64,000 nucleotides of DNA, from the NCBI RefSeq assembly GCF_001746365.1, contig NZ_MJAJ01000001.1:255182-319181 (forward strand), written 5' to 3'. The DNA is from Streptomyces sp. LUP30 (GTDB taxonomy: Bacteria; Actinomycetota; Actinomycetes; Streptomycetales; Streptomycetaceae). The number at the start of each line of letters is the position of its first letter. Within the stretch, counting starts at the first letter, position 1. The position numbers and the translations under genes were made by a program. The notes beneath the pieces were generated by a model that was not told where the DNA came from, made no database searches, and saw nothing but the letters and a program-made list of their open reading frames with translations. Below, in pieces: positions 53,150 through 62,500 of the stretch.

Positions 53150-54775
53150 ATGTCTGGTTTAGGACAGGTTGACTATCTCGTCATCGGCGGTGGCCCCGCG
53201 GGCCTGCAAGTCGGGTACTTCCTCGAGAAAAACGACAGAGATTACCTCATCGTTGAGGAGAGTGACGCGCCGGGAGCTTTCTTCACCCGTTTTCCCCGAC
53301 ATCGGACACTTATCTCGTCCAACAAGGTGCACACCGGCTGGAGCGATCCGGAAATGCGCCTGCGTGTCGACTGGAACTCCCTCCTCTCGGACGCGGGCCC
53401 GCTCTTCACCACCTACTCCCCGCGGTACTTCCCCCCGGCCGACGACTTCGTCCGCTACCTGGCGGACTTCGCGCGGACACAGGAACTGCACATCCGCTTC
53501 AACAACCGTGTCACCCGCGTCACGCGGCCCCAAGGCGGCCTGTTCACGGCGACGGATCAGCGCGGCAACGTTCTGCGGGCTCGGCGGGTCATCGTCGCCA
53601 CGGGTGTCTCGCGGGCGTATGTACCGCCCATCGACGGCGCCGAGGAAGCCGAACGATACGACACGGTGTCCGTCGACCCTGCCGACTTCACCGACCAGCG
53701 CGTACTCGTCATCGGGCGCGGTAATTCCGCGTTCGAGACCGCCGACAATCTCATCGAGACCGCCGCTGTCATCCACGTTGCCGGACCTGGCTCGCTCAAG
53801 CTGGCTTGGCGGACACATTTCGTCGGACATTTGCGGGCCGTCAACAACAATTTCCTGGACACCTATCAGCTCAAGTCCCAGAACGCCGTACTGGACGGCG
53901 ACATCCTGCGGATAGCGCGGAAACTCGATGGCACCTATATCGTGAGCGTGAAGTTCTCGCGCGTCGCGGAAGCGGTGAAGGACATCCCGTACGACCGGGT
54001 CATTCTGGCCACCGGATTCCGTTTCGATGCCTCCATGTTCGATGGCGACTGCCGTCCCGACCTCGTCATCAAGGACCGCTTTCCGCAGCTCACCCATGCG
54101 TGGGAATCCGTGAACGTGCCCGATCTTTATTTCGCCGGCACCATCACCCAGTCCCTCGACTTCAAGAAGTCCACCAGTGGTTTCATCCACGGTTTCCGGT
54201 ACGGCGTGAAGGCGCTGAGCCGCATACTCGAACGCCGGTACCACGACCGGGAATGGCCGCACACCGTCCTGCCCGCCGCCGCGGGCGCCGTGAGCGACGC
54301 GGTTGTCGCGCGGGTCAACCGCACCTCGGCCCTGTGGCAGCTGTTCGGGTTCCTCGGCGACGCGGTGCTGGTCGGCACCGACGGTGAGGTGCGCTACTGC
54401 GACGAGGTTCCGGTGGCGTATCTGCACGAGGCCGCCGCCCGGGGCGAGTTCGGGGACCTGGCCTCCTATTTCACCGTCACGCTCGAGTACGGTGCCGACC
54501 ACGACCAGGTCGACCCCTTCGACGTCACCGTCAGCAGGACGCCCCAGCAGGACACCGGCGGCCTCGACGCGCGCTATCTCCACCCCGCGGTATGGCAGTT
54601 CCTGCCGGACGGCACCGGCAAGCCCGTCGCCGAGCACCACATCACGGAGAACCTGGAAAACGAGTGGGACAATCCGGACGTCCACGTCGGCCCGCTGCGC
54701 TCCTTCCTCGGCTCCCGGCTGTCCGTCGGGGACGACCTCTCGGCCGGCGGGACACTCGCCGCGCCCCGGGCATGA
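53150..54775 (+). CDS. FOXRED2-like FAD-dependent oxidoreductase
   Basis: The 541-residue flavoprotein has VDYLVIGGGPAGLQVGYFLE (FAD, GGGPAG at about 13), the segment AFFTRFPRHRTLISSNKVHT and DWNSLLSDAGPLFTTYSPRY that I know from FOXRED2-like proteins, and a second dinucleotide fold VLVIGRGNSAFETADN for NAD(P)H. A C-terminal part (about 390-541) without membrane segments is less conserved. Flavin monooxygenase-type N- or C-oxidation is the likely chemistry. The ATG at 53150 is supported by GGCAGGAC upstream. Its stop overlaps the next start (ATGA), so the operon is tightly coupled. Confidence 0.85.
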   Translation: MSGLGQVDYLVIGGGPAGLQVGYFLEKNDRDYLIVEESDAPGAFFTRFPRHRTLISSNKVHTGWSDPEMRLRVDWNSLLSDAGPLFTTYSPRYFPPADDFVRYLADFARTQELHIRFNNRVTRVTRPQGGLFTATDQRGNVLRARRVIVATGVSRAYVPPIDGAEEAERYDTVSVDPADFTDQRVLVIGRGNSAFETADNLIETAAVIHVAGPGSLKLAWRTHFVGHLRAVNNNFLDTYQLKSQNAVLDGDILRIARKLDGTYIVSVKFSRVAEAVKDIPYDRVILATGFRFDASMFDGDCRPDLVIKDRFPQLTHAWESVNVPDLYFAGTITQSLDFKKSTSGFIHGFRYGVKALSRILERRYHDREWPHTVLPAAAGAVSDAVVARVNRTSALWQLFGFLGDAVLVGTDGEVRYCDEVPVAYLHEAAARGEFGDLASYFTVTLEYGADHDQVDPFDVTVSRTPQQDTGGLDARYLHPAVWQFLPDGTGKPVAEHHITENLENEWDNPDVHVGPLRSFLGSRLSVGDDLSAGGTLAAPRA

Positions 54776-55893
54776 CCGGACCGGAGACCGGCCGTCCGCA
54801 CGATCCGGCCGAACTGGCACGCCTGGCCCGCAAGGAACTGAGTCCGGAGCACTACGACTTCTTCGCCGGCGGCGCGGGCGAGGAGACGGCGCTCAGGGAG
54901 AACGAGGATGCCTTCGGCCGGCTGGCCCTGCTCCCCCGGGTGCTGCGCGGCGACGCCGAGCGCGACACCCGGGTGGGCGTGCTGGGCCGGGAGTGGCCGG
55001 CGCCGCTCTTCGTCTCGCCGACCGCCTTCCACCGTCTCGCCCATCCCGACGGTGAACTGGCCACCGCACGCGCCGCCGCCGCTACCGGCACCCCACTGGT
55101 GACCAGCATGGCCGCCACCACCGCCGCCGCGGACGTCGTCGCCGCGGCCCGCGCGACGGACCCGGAGGCCGTGGTCTGGTTCCAGCTGTATCTGCAACCG
55201 GAGCACCAGGTCACCACCGCACTCGTTCGCCGGGCCGAGCGCGCGGGCTGTTCCGCTCTCGTCGTCACCGTCGACTCTCCTGTCTTCGGCACCCGCCACC
55301 GGGACCTGCGCAACGGCTTTCACGACCTGCCGCCCGGTCTCGCGGCCGAGAACATGCGGGACCTGCCCGGTGCCGCGCCCGGCAGCACGCGTGACATCGC
55401 CATGTGGCCAGCCGGCTGGGACGACCTGTGGCGGCTGCGCGAGCTGACCGACCTGCCCCTCGTCATCAAGGGCGTGCTGCATCCCGAGGACGCGCGGGTG
55501 GCCGTCGAGCAGGGTGTGGACGCGCTGCTCGTGTCCAACCACGGGGGACGGCAACTCGATGCCGCTCCGGCGTCGGTCGAGGCGCTCCCGGCCGTAGCCG
55601 AGGCCGTCGCCGGACGCGTGCCGGTCCTCATGGACGGCGGGGTTCGCCGGGGCACCGACATGGCCATGGCCCTGGCCCTCGGAGCGCGGGCCGTCGGTCT
55701 GGGGCGGCCCGTGCTGTGGGCCCTGGCGACGAGCGGCGAGGACGGTGTGCGCGAGGTGCTGACGGCACTGCGCGAGGACTTCGGCCGGGTGCTCGCCCTC
55801 TGCGGCGGACACCGGCCCCAGGACCTCACGGCCGACCAGGTGGTCGAGCGCGGGTTCCCGCGCCGTCCGGGGACAGGAGAGCGGACATGGTGA
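54772..55893 (+). CDS. FMN-dependent alpha-hydroxyacid oxidase
   Basis: The 373-residue protein is a TIM-barrel enzyme of the lactate/glycolate oxidase-mandelate dehydrogenase family: YDFFAGGAGEETALRENEDA, PLFVSPTAFHRLAHPDGELA, VTVDSPVFGTRHRDLRNGF, LPLVIKGVLHPEDA (FMN lysine), SNHGGRQLDAAPASVEALPA (catalytic H and R) and VLMDGGVRRGTDMAMALALG. It oxidises an L-2-hydroxyacid to a 2-oxoacid. It overlaps both neighbours (ATGA upstream, seven bases downstream). In the cluster it may oxidise a hydroxyacid made by the P450 or flavoprotein. Confidence 0.9.
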   Translation: MTGPETGRPHDPAELARLARKELSPEHYDFFAGGAGEETALRENEDAFGRLALLPRVLRGDAERDTRVGVLGREWPAPLFVSPTAFHRLAHPDGELATARAAAATGTPLVTSMAATTAAADVVAAARATDPEAVVWFQLYLQPEHQVTTALVRRAERAGCSALVVTVDSPVFGTRHRDLRNGFHDLPPGLAAENMRDLPGAAPGSTRDIAMWPAGWDDLWRLRELTDLPLVIKGVLHPEDARVAVEQGVDALLVSNHGGRQLDAAPASVEALPAVAEAVAGRVPVLMDGGVRRGTDMAMALALGARAVGLGRPVLWALATSGEDGVREVLTALREDFGRVLALCGGHRPQDLTADQVVERGFPRRPGTGERTW

Positions 55894-57350
55894 GCCGGAA
55901 GACAGCAGCGGCGCTGGCCGCGGGCGGCGCGCTGCTGCTGTCCTGTCCGGCCTGGCTGCCCGGCCGGGTCGTCGCCCTGCGAATGAAGATCTTCGCCCGC
56001 GTCAACGGCGCCGAGGGCATCCCCCTCCCCAACGCCGTCTTCGGCCCCGACCGCTTCCAGGAGATCTACGGCCATGCCGCCGCCGGGGGCCGCAGCAAGG
56101 GCGCGGCACTGTCCGACCTGTTCTGGTACTGGCTCGCGCCCGGCGCCGACGTCCACCAGGAGCACCTGGAGGCCGGCGCCCGCTACGACGAGGTGGCTCA
56201 GCGGACGCTCGCCATCCTGTCCGGTCCCACCGCCGAGATGTACGCCACCGCTGCACGGACCACCCGGCGCATTCTGGAGACGGCGCACGCGGACAGCGTC
56301 CGGTCCGTGCGGCTGCGCGACCTGATGATGCCGGTATGGGCCGAGTTCTTCTACGGGCTGGTGTTCCAGGAGCCCTGTCCGGCCGAGACCCGGCGCCTGA
56401 TCGTCGCCCACGCCGAGGACGTGGTCAACGCGCTCAAGTGCACCCGGCCGCGCCATATGCGCCGCAGGAACCGGCTGACCCGCTATCTGCTGTGCCGACT
56501 GGCCGCCGGTGACGTACCGCACGAACTGCCCGCCGGGCTCTCCCCCCGCCAGCAGGCGTTCTACCTCCAGGGCACCTTCTTCAACACCGCGGTCGTCCAG
56601 ATGTCGGAGGCGATGGCCCATCTCCTGCTCGTCCTGGCCCAGCACCCGGAGGTACAGGAGAAGGCGGTGGCCACACCCGACGACGACCGCTATCTGTCGT
56701 ACGTCATGAACGAGACGTTCCGGCTGTTCCCGCTGTTCGGGGTGGCCCACCGCATCACCACCGCGGACATCACCCTCGACGGTCTGCCCACCATCCCGGC
56801 GGGCTCCGTCCTCACCTTCAGCTATCCCGACTACCACGCCGCCGGCTACGCCGATCCCGAGCGCTTCGATCCCGAACGCTGGGCTGCCCTCTCCGCCAAG
56901 AAGGCCCACCACATCCCCTTCGGCGTCGCCACCAACCGGCCCTGTCCCGCCTGGCGCCTCGCACCGGTCGTCATGCGTGCCGCGACCCGTGAGGTGCTGG
57001 CCCGCTACGTGCTCGACTCACCTGTCAGCCACACCCGCTCCATCCCGCACCGCGCTCCCTGTCTGCTCTTCCCGCGAGACAGGCCGGTCCCGGAAAAGAC
57101 GAGGTGCTTCCTACGCGCCGCACTCACTGCCCGCGATCGGGCCGAGGACGTCGGACGCGGTCTGCTGCAACTGGTCCTCGGGACCTGGATGGTGCTGGAT
57201 GCCCGCCGCACGAGGCCCGCCGCGTCGTACTTCGCCCGGCACGACACCGAGGGCCGCCCGCTGGCCGCCGACCACGGTGCGCCGGGTGCCGGGGCGGCGT
57301 GGGAGCAGGCTGCGGCCACCTGCCCGGACACGGGCCGACGGAGTGTCTGA
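55887..57350 (+). CDS. Membrane-anchored cytochrome P450 with C-terminal extension
   Basis: The 487-residue protein has an N-terminal hydrophobic anchor (about 5-25, TAAALAAGGALLLSCPAWLP), the ExxR motif ETFR (276-279), PERFDPERWAALSAKKAHHI and the heme-ligand loop PFGVATNRPCPAWRLA with C353. The heme loop differs from the usual FxxGxxxCxG: the glycine after cysteine is replaced by proline-alanine. About 85 residues after the normal end form an extension (EKTRCFLRAALTARDRAEDV ...). N-terminal anchors are rare in bacterial P450s. The ATG at 55887 overlaps the preceding gene. It should need a ferredoxin from elsewhere, as none is adjacent. Confidence 0.83.
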   Translation: MVSRKTAAALAAGGALLLSCPAWLPGRVVALRMKIFARVNGAEGIPLPNAVFGPDRFQEIYGHAAAGGRSKGAALSDLFWYWLAPGADVHQEHLEAGARYDEVAQRTLAILSGPTAEMYATAARTTRRILETAHADSVRSVRLRDLMMPVWAEFFYGLVFQEPCPAETRRLIVAHAEDVVNALKCTRPRHMRRRNRLTRYLLCRLAAGDVPHELPAGLSPRQQAFYLQGTFFNTAVVQMSEAMAHLLLVLAQHPEVQEKAVATPDDDRYLSYVMNETFRLFPLFGVAHRITTADITLDGLPTIPAGSVLTFSYPDYHAAGYADPERFDPERWAALSAKKAHHIPFGVATNRPCPAWRLAPVVMRAATREVLARYVLDSPVSHTRSIPHRAPCLLFPRDRPVPEKTRCFLRAALTARDRAEDVGRGLLQLVLGTWMVLDARRTRPAASYFARHDTEGRPLAADHGAPGAGAAWEQAAATCPDTGRRSV

Positions 57351-57515
57351 CGGCGGCGCTCATCCCCCATATGTCTCCTCATCAAGGAGTCACTGTTGTC
57401 GACCACCCGAGGCAGGCCCGGCGTTCTTCCTGACGGTAGCCCTCGTCCTCGTCGTCTGCCGTCCGACAGCTCTCTTGAAGACCCCCACGCGCGGCTTTCC
57501 GTGAGGAGTTGACCC

Positions 57516-59084
57516 TTGTCTGCGCCACCAATGCCGCTGATACCCCGGCCGTCACTGTTCTGGACGGGCGTCGCCCTCACCTGCGCCGGCGTCGTCGAGC
57601 ACCTGTGGATGTTCATCGACTCCGCCTCCGTGAACTTTCGCATGTCCATGATGGGAATGTCGTCGGTGATGTGGGCGGCCATGGTCGCCATCGTGGTCGG
57701 CGTGGTGCTGTCCGGCTTCGCGATCGTGCAGCCGCGGACAGCCGGTCCCGGTGCCGCCTCCACTCCGGCCGGCACCACGGCGGCGAGCCGGCATCGCCTC
57801 ATCGCCATTCTGAGCTTCGCCCTTCTGGTGGACCAGATGAAGCCCGCCACCCTGGCATTCATCTCGCCCGGCTTGCGGGCCGAGTACCACCTCAGCGCCG
57901 CCGACGTCTCGTGGCTGCCCACGGTGGCGCTGACCGGCACCGTGCTCGGATCGCTCGTGTGGGGACGCGCGGCGGACCGCATCGGCCGCCGGGCCACCAT
58001 CCTCATCGCCTCCCTGCTCTTCCTCGGCACCACGGTGTGCGGCGCCATGCCGACCTTCGGTGGCACCCTCGCCACGTGCGCCCTCATGGGGATGGCGGCG
58101 GGAGGCATGCTGCCTGTCGTCTACGCCCTGATGACCGAGAGCCTGCCGCCCGGCCGACGCGCGGCCATCATGGTCCTGCAGGCCGGACTCACCACCACCG
58201 GCGGCTACATGGCCGCCTCCGGACTGGCCGCCGTTCTCATTCCGCTGGCCGGCTGGCGCGTGACGTGGTTCGCGCAGCTCCCCCTGGTCCTGATCCTGAT
58301 CGCGCTGAACCGCTGGATTCCCGAATCGGCCGCCTTCACCACCCGCCAGACACGGACGAAGCAGGTCCCAGCCTCTACCCTGTTCACACCCCCGCAGACG
58401 GCCAAAACGCTGGTGGTCAGCGCCTACGCACTGGCCTGGGGCCTCGTCTACTGGGGCTTCATCACCTTTCTGCCCAGCCAACTGGAGTCCTCCGGCCGTC
58501 ACGGCATGTCCGCCGCCACCTTGTTGTTCATCTCGTCGCTGCTCGCCATCCCCACCTGCGCGATCGGTGCATGGCTCTACATGCGCTGGTCGGCCAAGGG
58601 CACCATGGTCGTCTACGCGGCCCTCACCGTCGCCGCCCTCCTGACGCTGGCAGCCGTCGGCATGGACGGCAGCCGGCCCCTCCTGCTGGCCACCGTGATG
58701 CTGCTGTTCGCCGGCACAGCCGGCGTCATCGCGCTCATCGGCCCCTACACGGCCGAGATCTACCCCGTGGCCATCCGGGGCACCGCCGGCGGATGGGCTG
58801 CGGCGGTCGGCAAGTCCGGCGGAGCCTTCGGGCCGCCCCTGATCGCCCTGGTCCTCTCGGCGCCGGGAGGCATCCGCACCGCCGCGGTGTTCGTCGCGCT
58901 CCCCATGGCCCTGGCAGGACTCGCCGTCGCCAGTCGTGGGAGCACCCCGCAGGCCGTCGCCCAGCCCCCATCGGGCACCACTCCGCTGGTCGCCGAACCA
59001 GACGATTCGGTCGGCAGCGACGCTGTTGCCGCCCAGACCACGGAGACAGCACACCTGTCGGGCGAGGGCGGTACGGCGGCATGA
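57516..59084 (+). CDS. MFS transporter (sugar-porter/benzoate-type)
   Basis: The 522-residue protein has two extra N-terminal membrane segments (about 15-35 and 48-70) followed by 12 typical MFS segments. Motif A, GSLVWGRAADRIGRRATILI, lies between segments 2 and 3 of the MFS fold, and PYTAEIYPVAIRGTAGGWAA is the sugar-porter-like signature in the C-half. A disordered tail follows. The TTG at 57516 has GAGGAG eight bases upstream; an ATG at 57531 is the alternative. It lies 165 bases after the P450 gene and probably exports the cluster product. Confidence 0.85.
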   Translation: MSAPPMPLIPRPSLFWTGVALTCAGVVEHLWMFIDSASVNFRMSMMGMSSVMWAAMVAIVVGVVLSGFAIVQPRTAGPGAASTPAGTTAASRHRLIAILSFALLVDQMKPATLAFISPGLRAEYHLSAADVSWLPTVALTGTVLGSLVWGRAADRIGRRATILIASLLFLGTTVCGAMPTFGGTLATCALMGMAAGGMLPVVYALMTESLPPGRRAAIMVLQAGLTTTGGYMAASGLAAVLIPLAGWRVTWFAQLPLVLILIALNRWIPESAAFTTRQTRTKQVPASTLFTPPQTAKTLVVSAYALAWGLVYWGFITFLPSQLESSGRHGMSAATLLFISSLLAIPTCAIGAWLYMRWSAKGTMVVYAALTVAALLTLAAVGMDGSRPLLLATVMLLFAGTAGVIALIGPYTAEIYPVAIRGTAGGWAAAVGKSGGAFGPPLIALVLSAPGGIRTAAVFVALPMALAGLAVASRGSTPQAVAQPPSGTTPLVAEPDDSVGSDAVAAQTTETAHLSGEGGTAA

Positions 59085-59200
59085 CCGGCGGCATCAACGG
59101 TCCGGCACTCGCCGCCTTCGCCCCCATCCTGCTCGTCACCATGCTGGGCATGGATTTTTCACCGATTCCGGGCTCTGCGCGGCCATCATCGACCGGCTGA
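59081..59200 (+). pseudogene. Truncated membrane-protein gene after the exporter
   Basis: An ATG overlapping the exporter's TGA (ATGA) opens a 39-residue frame TGGINGPALAAFAPILLVTM ending after LGMDFSPIPGSARPSSTG. It has one hydrophobic segment. The tight overlap suggests an original sixth cluster gene whose 3' part was lost where degraded DNA begins at about 59150. Confidence 0.4.
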
Positions 59201-60064
59201 CCTCCTCACGCCCCGGTTCGGCGGTCAGCCGACCTCGAAGCCGTGTCCCAGCTTCTTCCGCGGCCACAACGCTGGTGCTGTGGCCGCATAGGTTCATCGG
59301 TTTCGCACGAGGTCCGGTAGGTCTCTGCGAACTGGCCAGCAACATTCCCGTACGCCGTTCGTCGAACAGGTGCCGAGACTGCCCGAGCGGCACCGCCGCT
59401 CCGGTGTCGGGCTGACAGACTGGCTGCAGTCGATCGCGAACGAGCTCGGCAGCCGTCGGCCGCGCGGCTGTGCCGACGCCTGCGGCAGGTCGCGGGCCGG
59501 GCCCGGTTGCTCAGGCTGCTGACGGCGCCGAGGACGCGGACACAGCGCATGAAGCACCGACGAGTCGCCTGGCTCCGAGACGCTGCGGTCCCACCGCGTC
59601 CAGGACCGTGAGGCCGAGCCGGCACCTCGAACCGCACCTTGGCCACATCAAGCGCCGTGACCTCAAACTCCGGCACGTCGAGGCCCTGTACGACGCGAAC
59701 TAGCGAGAGAACTCCGAGCGGTTGCTTCACCACGCCGAGCCATCCCAGCCGGTCAGGCTGACGGGATCGCCGTTCCGCCAGCGTGTTCCCCTCTGGCCGT
59801 TTCCAGTACGGGCCGTTTCGGCCCGGGCGCTTTCCGCTGGCCGTACAGAACACTTCAGCAATCCAGGCATCCCGCGACGGTGTCGGGCGTCGACTCCCCA
59901 GCCCCTTCGGCGCCGCAAGCCACAGGTGCAGCGGGAGGGTGGTGACGGGCGCCCTCATGCGGCCCCTCTCCGTTGGCCGGCCCTGCGCCGCGGGGCCCGT
60001 ATGCAGGTCCTGGCCCGTCTGGAGACCGGGCGCAGTGGCATTGGACGAGACGGAGGCCCGGTCG
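59201..60064. other. Degraded DNA with possible integrase remnant
   Basis: A plus frame at about 59610-59703 reads HLEPHLGHIKRRDLKLRHVE then ALYDAN to a stop, resembling the N-terminal SAM-like domain of actinobacterial tyrosine recombinases. No catalytic residues are present. The remaining frames have no consistent bias. Confidence 0.35.
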
Positions 60065-60274
60065 TCAGGCGCTCGTCTCGGTCTTCTCCATACGCTCGAG
60101 AATCTTGTTCGTGATGGCGATGGCCTCCTGGTCGTCTCCGGCGGCCCGGGCGGCCTTGGCCTCATCGAGGCGCTCCTCGATCGCACTGATCAGATCCTCA
60201 TCCATGGAGTCCCCCGCCGTGAGCAAGCCGCTCTCGATCTTCCGAATGTTGATCGCCGCACGATTCTCGGTCAT
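60065..60274 (-). CDS. Small charged helical hypothetical protein
   Basis: The 69-residue protein (TENRAAINIRKIESGLLTAG, DEDLISAIEERLDEAKAARA, AITNKILERMEKTETSA) is strongly charged and helical, without membrane segments or cysteines. GAGGAG lies five bases before the ATG at 60274, with a short CAGT tandem run (60286-60299) further upstream. It looks like a real small gene of unknown function in the middle of degraded sequence. Confidence 0.65.
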   Translation of the reverse strand: MTENRAAINIRKIESGLLTAGDSMDEDLISAIEERLDEAKAARAAGDDQEAIAITNKILERMEKTETSA

Positions 60275-61401
60275 CCGCGCTCCTCAGTCAGTCAGTCAAT
60301 TACCTTTTGTGACTAACTTTGCACGCTGCGGAGTCAACCGCAATCGGCCTCTCGGGTGGCTGAGCACCGGCAGTTCGAGTGCCGCGCCGACGCCCGCCCA
60401 CGGTGCACAGGGAGTCTGCAGCGGCGGGCGTGGAGCCTGAGCCGGGCAGGCACCACCGACCGCGCCGGCAGGCATGGCCACCGGCCGCAACGGCAACCCG
60501 GCGTCATTCACTGCCGTGAAGGCCAGGGCGAAACCCGAGGCGCCGTCCGCTCTGCGCGCTGAGACCAGGGCCGGTCAGCTGGCTCCGGAGCGGTGGGGCT
60601 TTGGTGCATGGGGGCGGGGCCGTGCTCCGAGGCCGGCGAAGTGTGCGCAGAGTGCCCGTCCCGGCAGCTGCAGAGCCCTGTCACTCGCAGTGGAGGGGGT
60701 GGTGTGCTCAGGCGTCGCGGACGGCTCGCCGGATGCGACCCGGACGGCGGCCGGACCTCGTCGCCAGGCGTCCAGCAGAGTCGTCGTGGCGTTTCATCGC
60801 CTCCATCGTCACGCGGCTCAACGCATTGACCGGCACCAAGCAGACCGGGTGCGTCGTGCTGACCGTCCGCGCCGTCACGCCCTACCTGCACACCGATACC
60901 GTGCGCGGGTCCGCCCCGAGCTCGGGGTACGCGCTGCCCCGCTGTTCGCGCTCAGACCTCGGGCAGCCCGACGGCGGCGCGGTCCGCGTCGATCAGAGAC
61001 AGAAGTCGGCCCAGCGGGAGTCCGCTCCCGCGAACCTGTTGTCGCGTTCGACGCCGCGGACGTCCGCCCGGCAAAGGAGCCCGAGCGCGAAGCCGTCTCT
61101 GCCGACGCTGGCACGGAGCCGTTGAGCTGGTTGAAGCAGTGTGCGACGACGTCGTGTCGGCGCACCTCGGCACGGCGCCGGAGTGAGCTCCTGCGGACTC
61201 GTCGTTCGCCGGCCGCTAATGGGTTGCGTGGATAGGCAGCTTGGCTGGGGTGGGAGGTGGCGCAGGCAGGGTTCTCAATGCCATCGAGTTATTCACCCTC
61301 TGTCCCTGCCAGGGTTTGTTCGGGTTCGGGTCGGTCCTCGCACCTGCCATTGGCAGAACGCGTTGACCTTCACGCTTGGGTCAATCCCTAGCGTGGCCGT
61401 C
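60275..61401. other. Long region without an intact gene
   Basis: Frames are open but biased poorly. A minus-strand tail at about 60958-61020 (GLPLGRLLSLIDADRAAVGL, stop) may be the end of a lost gene. The last 50 bases before 61402, with TTGACC at 61363 and GGGTCAA downstream, are probably the promoter of the MDR gene. Confidence 0.4.
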
Positions 61402-62451
61402 ATGAATTCCTCCTTGAAGAGCACACCGGCGTCCCTCCGTCCCGACATTCCTCGTAACGGGCTGGAGGTCCGGCTCGTCGCGCGACCCCAGGGGCTCCCG
61501 ACTCTCGACTGCTTCGAGATCACCGAGGTTGCCGTCCCGGATCTCGCACCGGGCCAGGTGCTGGTCCGTAACCTGTTCATGTCACTCGACCCGGGCATGC
61601 TCATGTTGATGGAGGGCGAGTCCGGCCTGCCGATGCCCCGCTACGAGGTCGGTGAGGTGATGTACGGGGACGCCATCGGTGAGGTGGTCGCCTCGGCGGA
61701 TCCGTCACTGGACGAAGGAGACCTGGTCCTACATCGGCTGGGCTGGCGGGAGTACGCCATGTCCGGGGCCGGGGCGTTCCGCCGCGTCGACAATGACGCC
61801 TACCCATCTCCTTCCATGCATCTGGGTTTCGGGCTGGTCGCCTACGTCGGGCTCATGAACGCGGCGGAGCTGCGGCCTGGCGACACCGTCTTCGTCTCCA
61901 GCGCGGCGGGGGCGACGGGGAGCATGGCCGGTCAGATCGCCCGGCTCAAGGGAGCAGCCCGAGTGATCGGCAGCGCCGGTTCACGGGACAAGGTCGCCCA
62001 CCTGACCGAGAAGCTCGGTTTCGACGCGGCGTTCGACTACCACGACGGCCCCGTCGTCGACCGACTGCGCGAAGCCGCTCCCGACGGCATCGACGTCTAT
62101 TTCGACAACGTGGGGGGCGAGCAGCTGCGGGCCGCGATCGAGGTCATGAAGGTGCATGGCCGCATCGCCGTCTGCGGAGCCCTCAACCGGCAGAGCACGG
62201 CCCGTCCCGACGAGGGCCCCGGTGATCTGCTCAGCGTCCTCGGCAAGCGCCTGAACATCCGTGGCTTCACCCTGTGGGACCACCTGGAGCGTGCCGAGGA
62301 GTTCGGCGCGCAGTTTCGTAGCTGGCTGCGCGAAGGGTCGATCGTCTACGACGAGACGGTGATCGAGGGGCTGGCGAGCGCGCCGCAGGCGCTGCTCGAT
62401 CTCGTCCGCGGCGTGTACACCGGGAAGACTGTGGTCCGGCTCGGAGGTTGA
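61402..62451 (+). CDS. NADP-dependent oxidoreductase, zinc-independent MDR family
   Basis: The 349-residue protein has the leukotriene-B4-dehydrogenase/curcumin-reductase layout: NLFMSLDPGMLMLMEGES, GDAIGEVVASADPSLDEGD, the NADP fold VFVSSAAGATGSMAGQIARL, GSAGSRDKVAHLTEKLGFD, and the family signature YFDNVGGEQLRAAIEVMKVH. It lacks the zinc-ligand cysteines of alcohol dehydrogenases. It reduces activated double bonds of enones or similar. The ATG at 61402 is clear. The MerR gene follows 49 bases downstream and may control it. Confidence 0.9.
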   Translation: MNSSLKSTPASLRPDIPRNGLEVRLVARPQGLPTLDCFEITEVAVPDLAPGQVLVRNLFMSLDPGMLMLMEGESGLPMPRYEVGEVMYGDAIGEVVASADPSLDEGDLVLHRLGWREYAMSGAGAFRRVDNDAYPSPSMHLGFGLVAYVGLMNAAELRPGDTVFVSSAAGATGSMAGQIARLKGAARVIGSAGSRDKVAHLTEKLGFDAAFDYHDGPVVDRLREAAPDGIDVYFDNVGGEQLRAAIEVMKVHGRIAVCGALNRQSTARPDEGPGDLLSVLGKRLNIRGFTLWDHLERAEEFGAQFRSWLREGSIVYDETVIEGLASAPQALLDLVRGVYTGKTVVRLGG

Positions 62452-62453
62452 CC

Positions 62454-62500
62454 TTGACGTAGGGGTGAGGCCTTACAACTGGCTCGGAGGTGGCTGAACA
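62454..62500 (+). promoter_or_regulatory. Putative MerR autoregulated promoter
   Basis: TTGACG (62454-62459) is followed by GGGGTGAGGCCTTACAACT and then GGAGG before the MerR ATG. The TTGACxT...CCTTACAAC pattern is seen at promoters of MerR regulators in actinobacteria; a similar TTGACC element precedes the MDR gene (61363). The -10 box is uncertain. Confidence 0.45.

Noticed and set aside
57552..59054. A 500-codon minus-strand frame opposite the MFS exporter
   Set aside because: Composition is glycine/aspartate/histidine/arginine-rich as expected from the reverse of a membrane protein; no motif.
59150..59300. Possible IS21 IstB-like fragment (SGLCAAIIDRLT)
   Set aside because: Only about a dozen residues resemble the family; no ATPase motif is present.
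60474..61235. A 253-codon plus-strand frame
   Set aside because: Codon bias and composition are poor, no ribosome site before the ATG and no recognisable domain.
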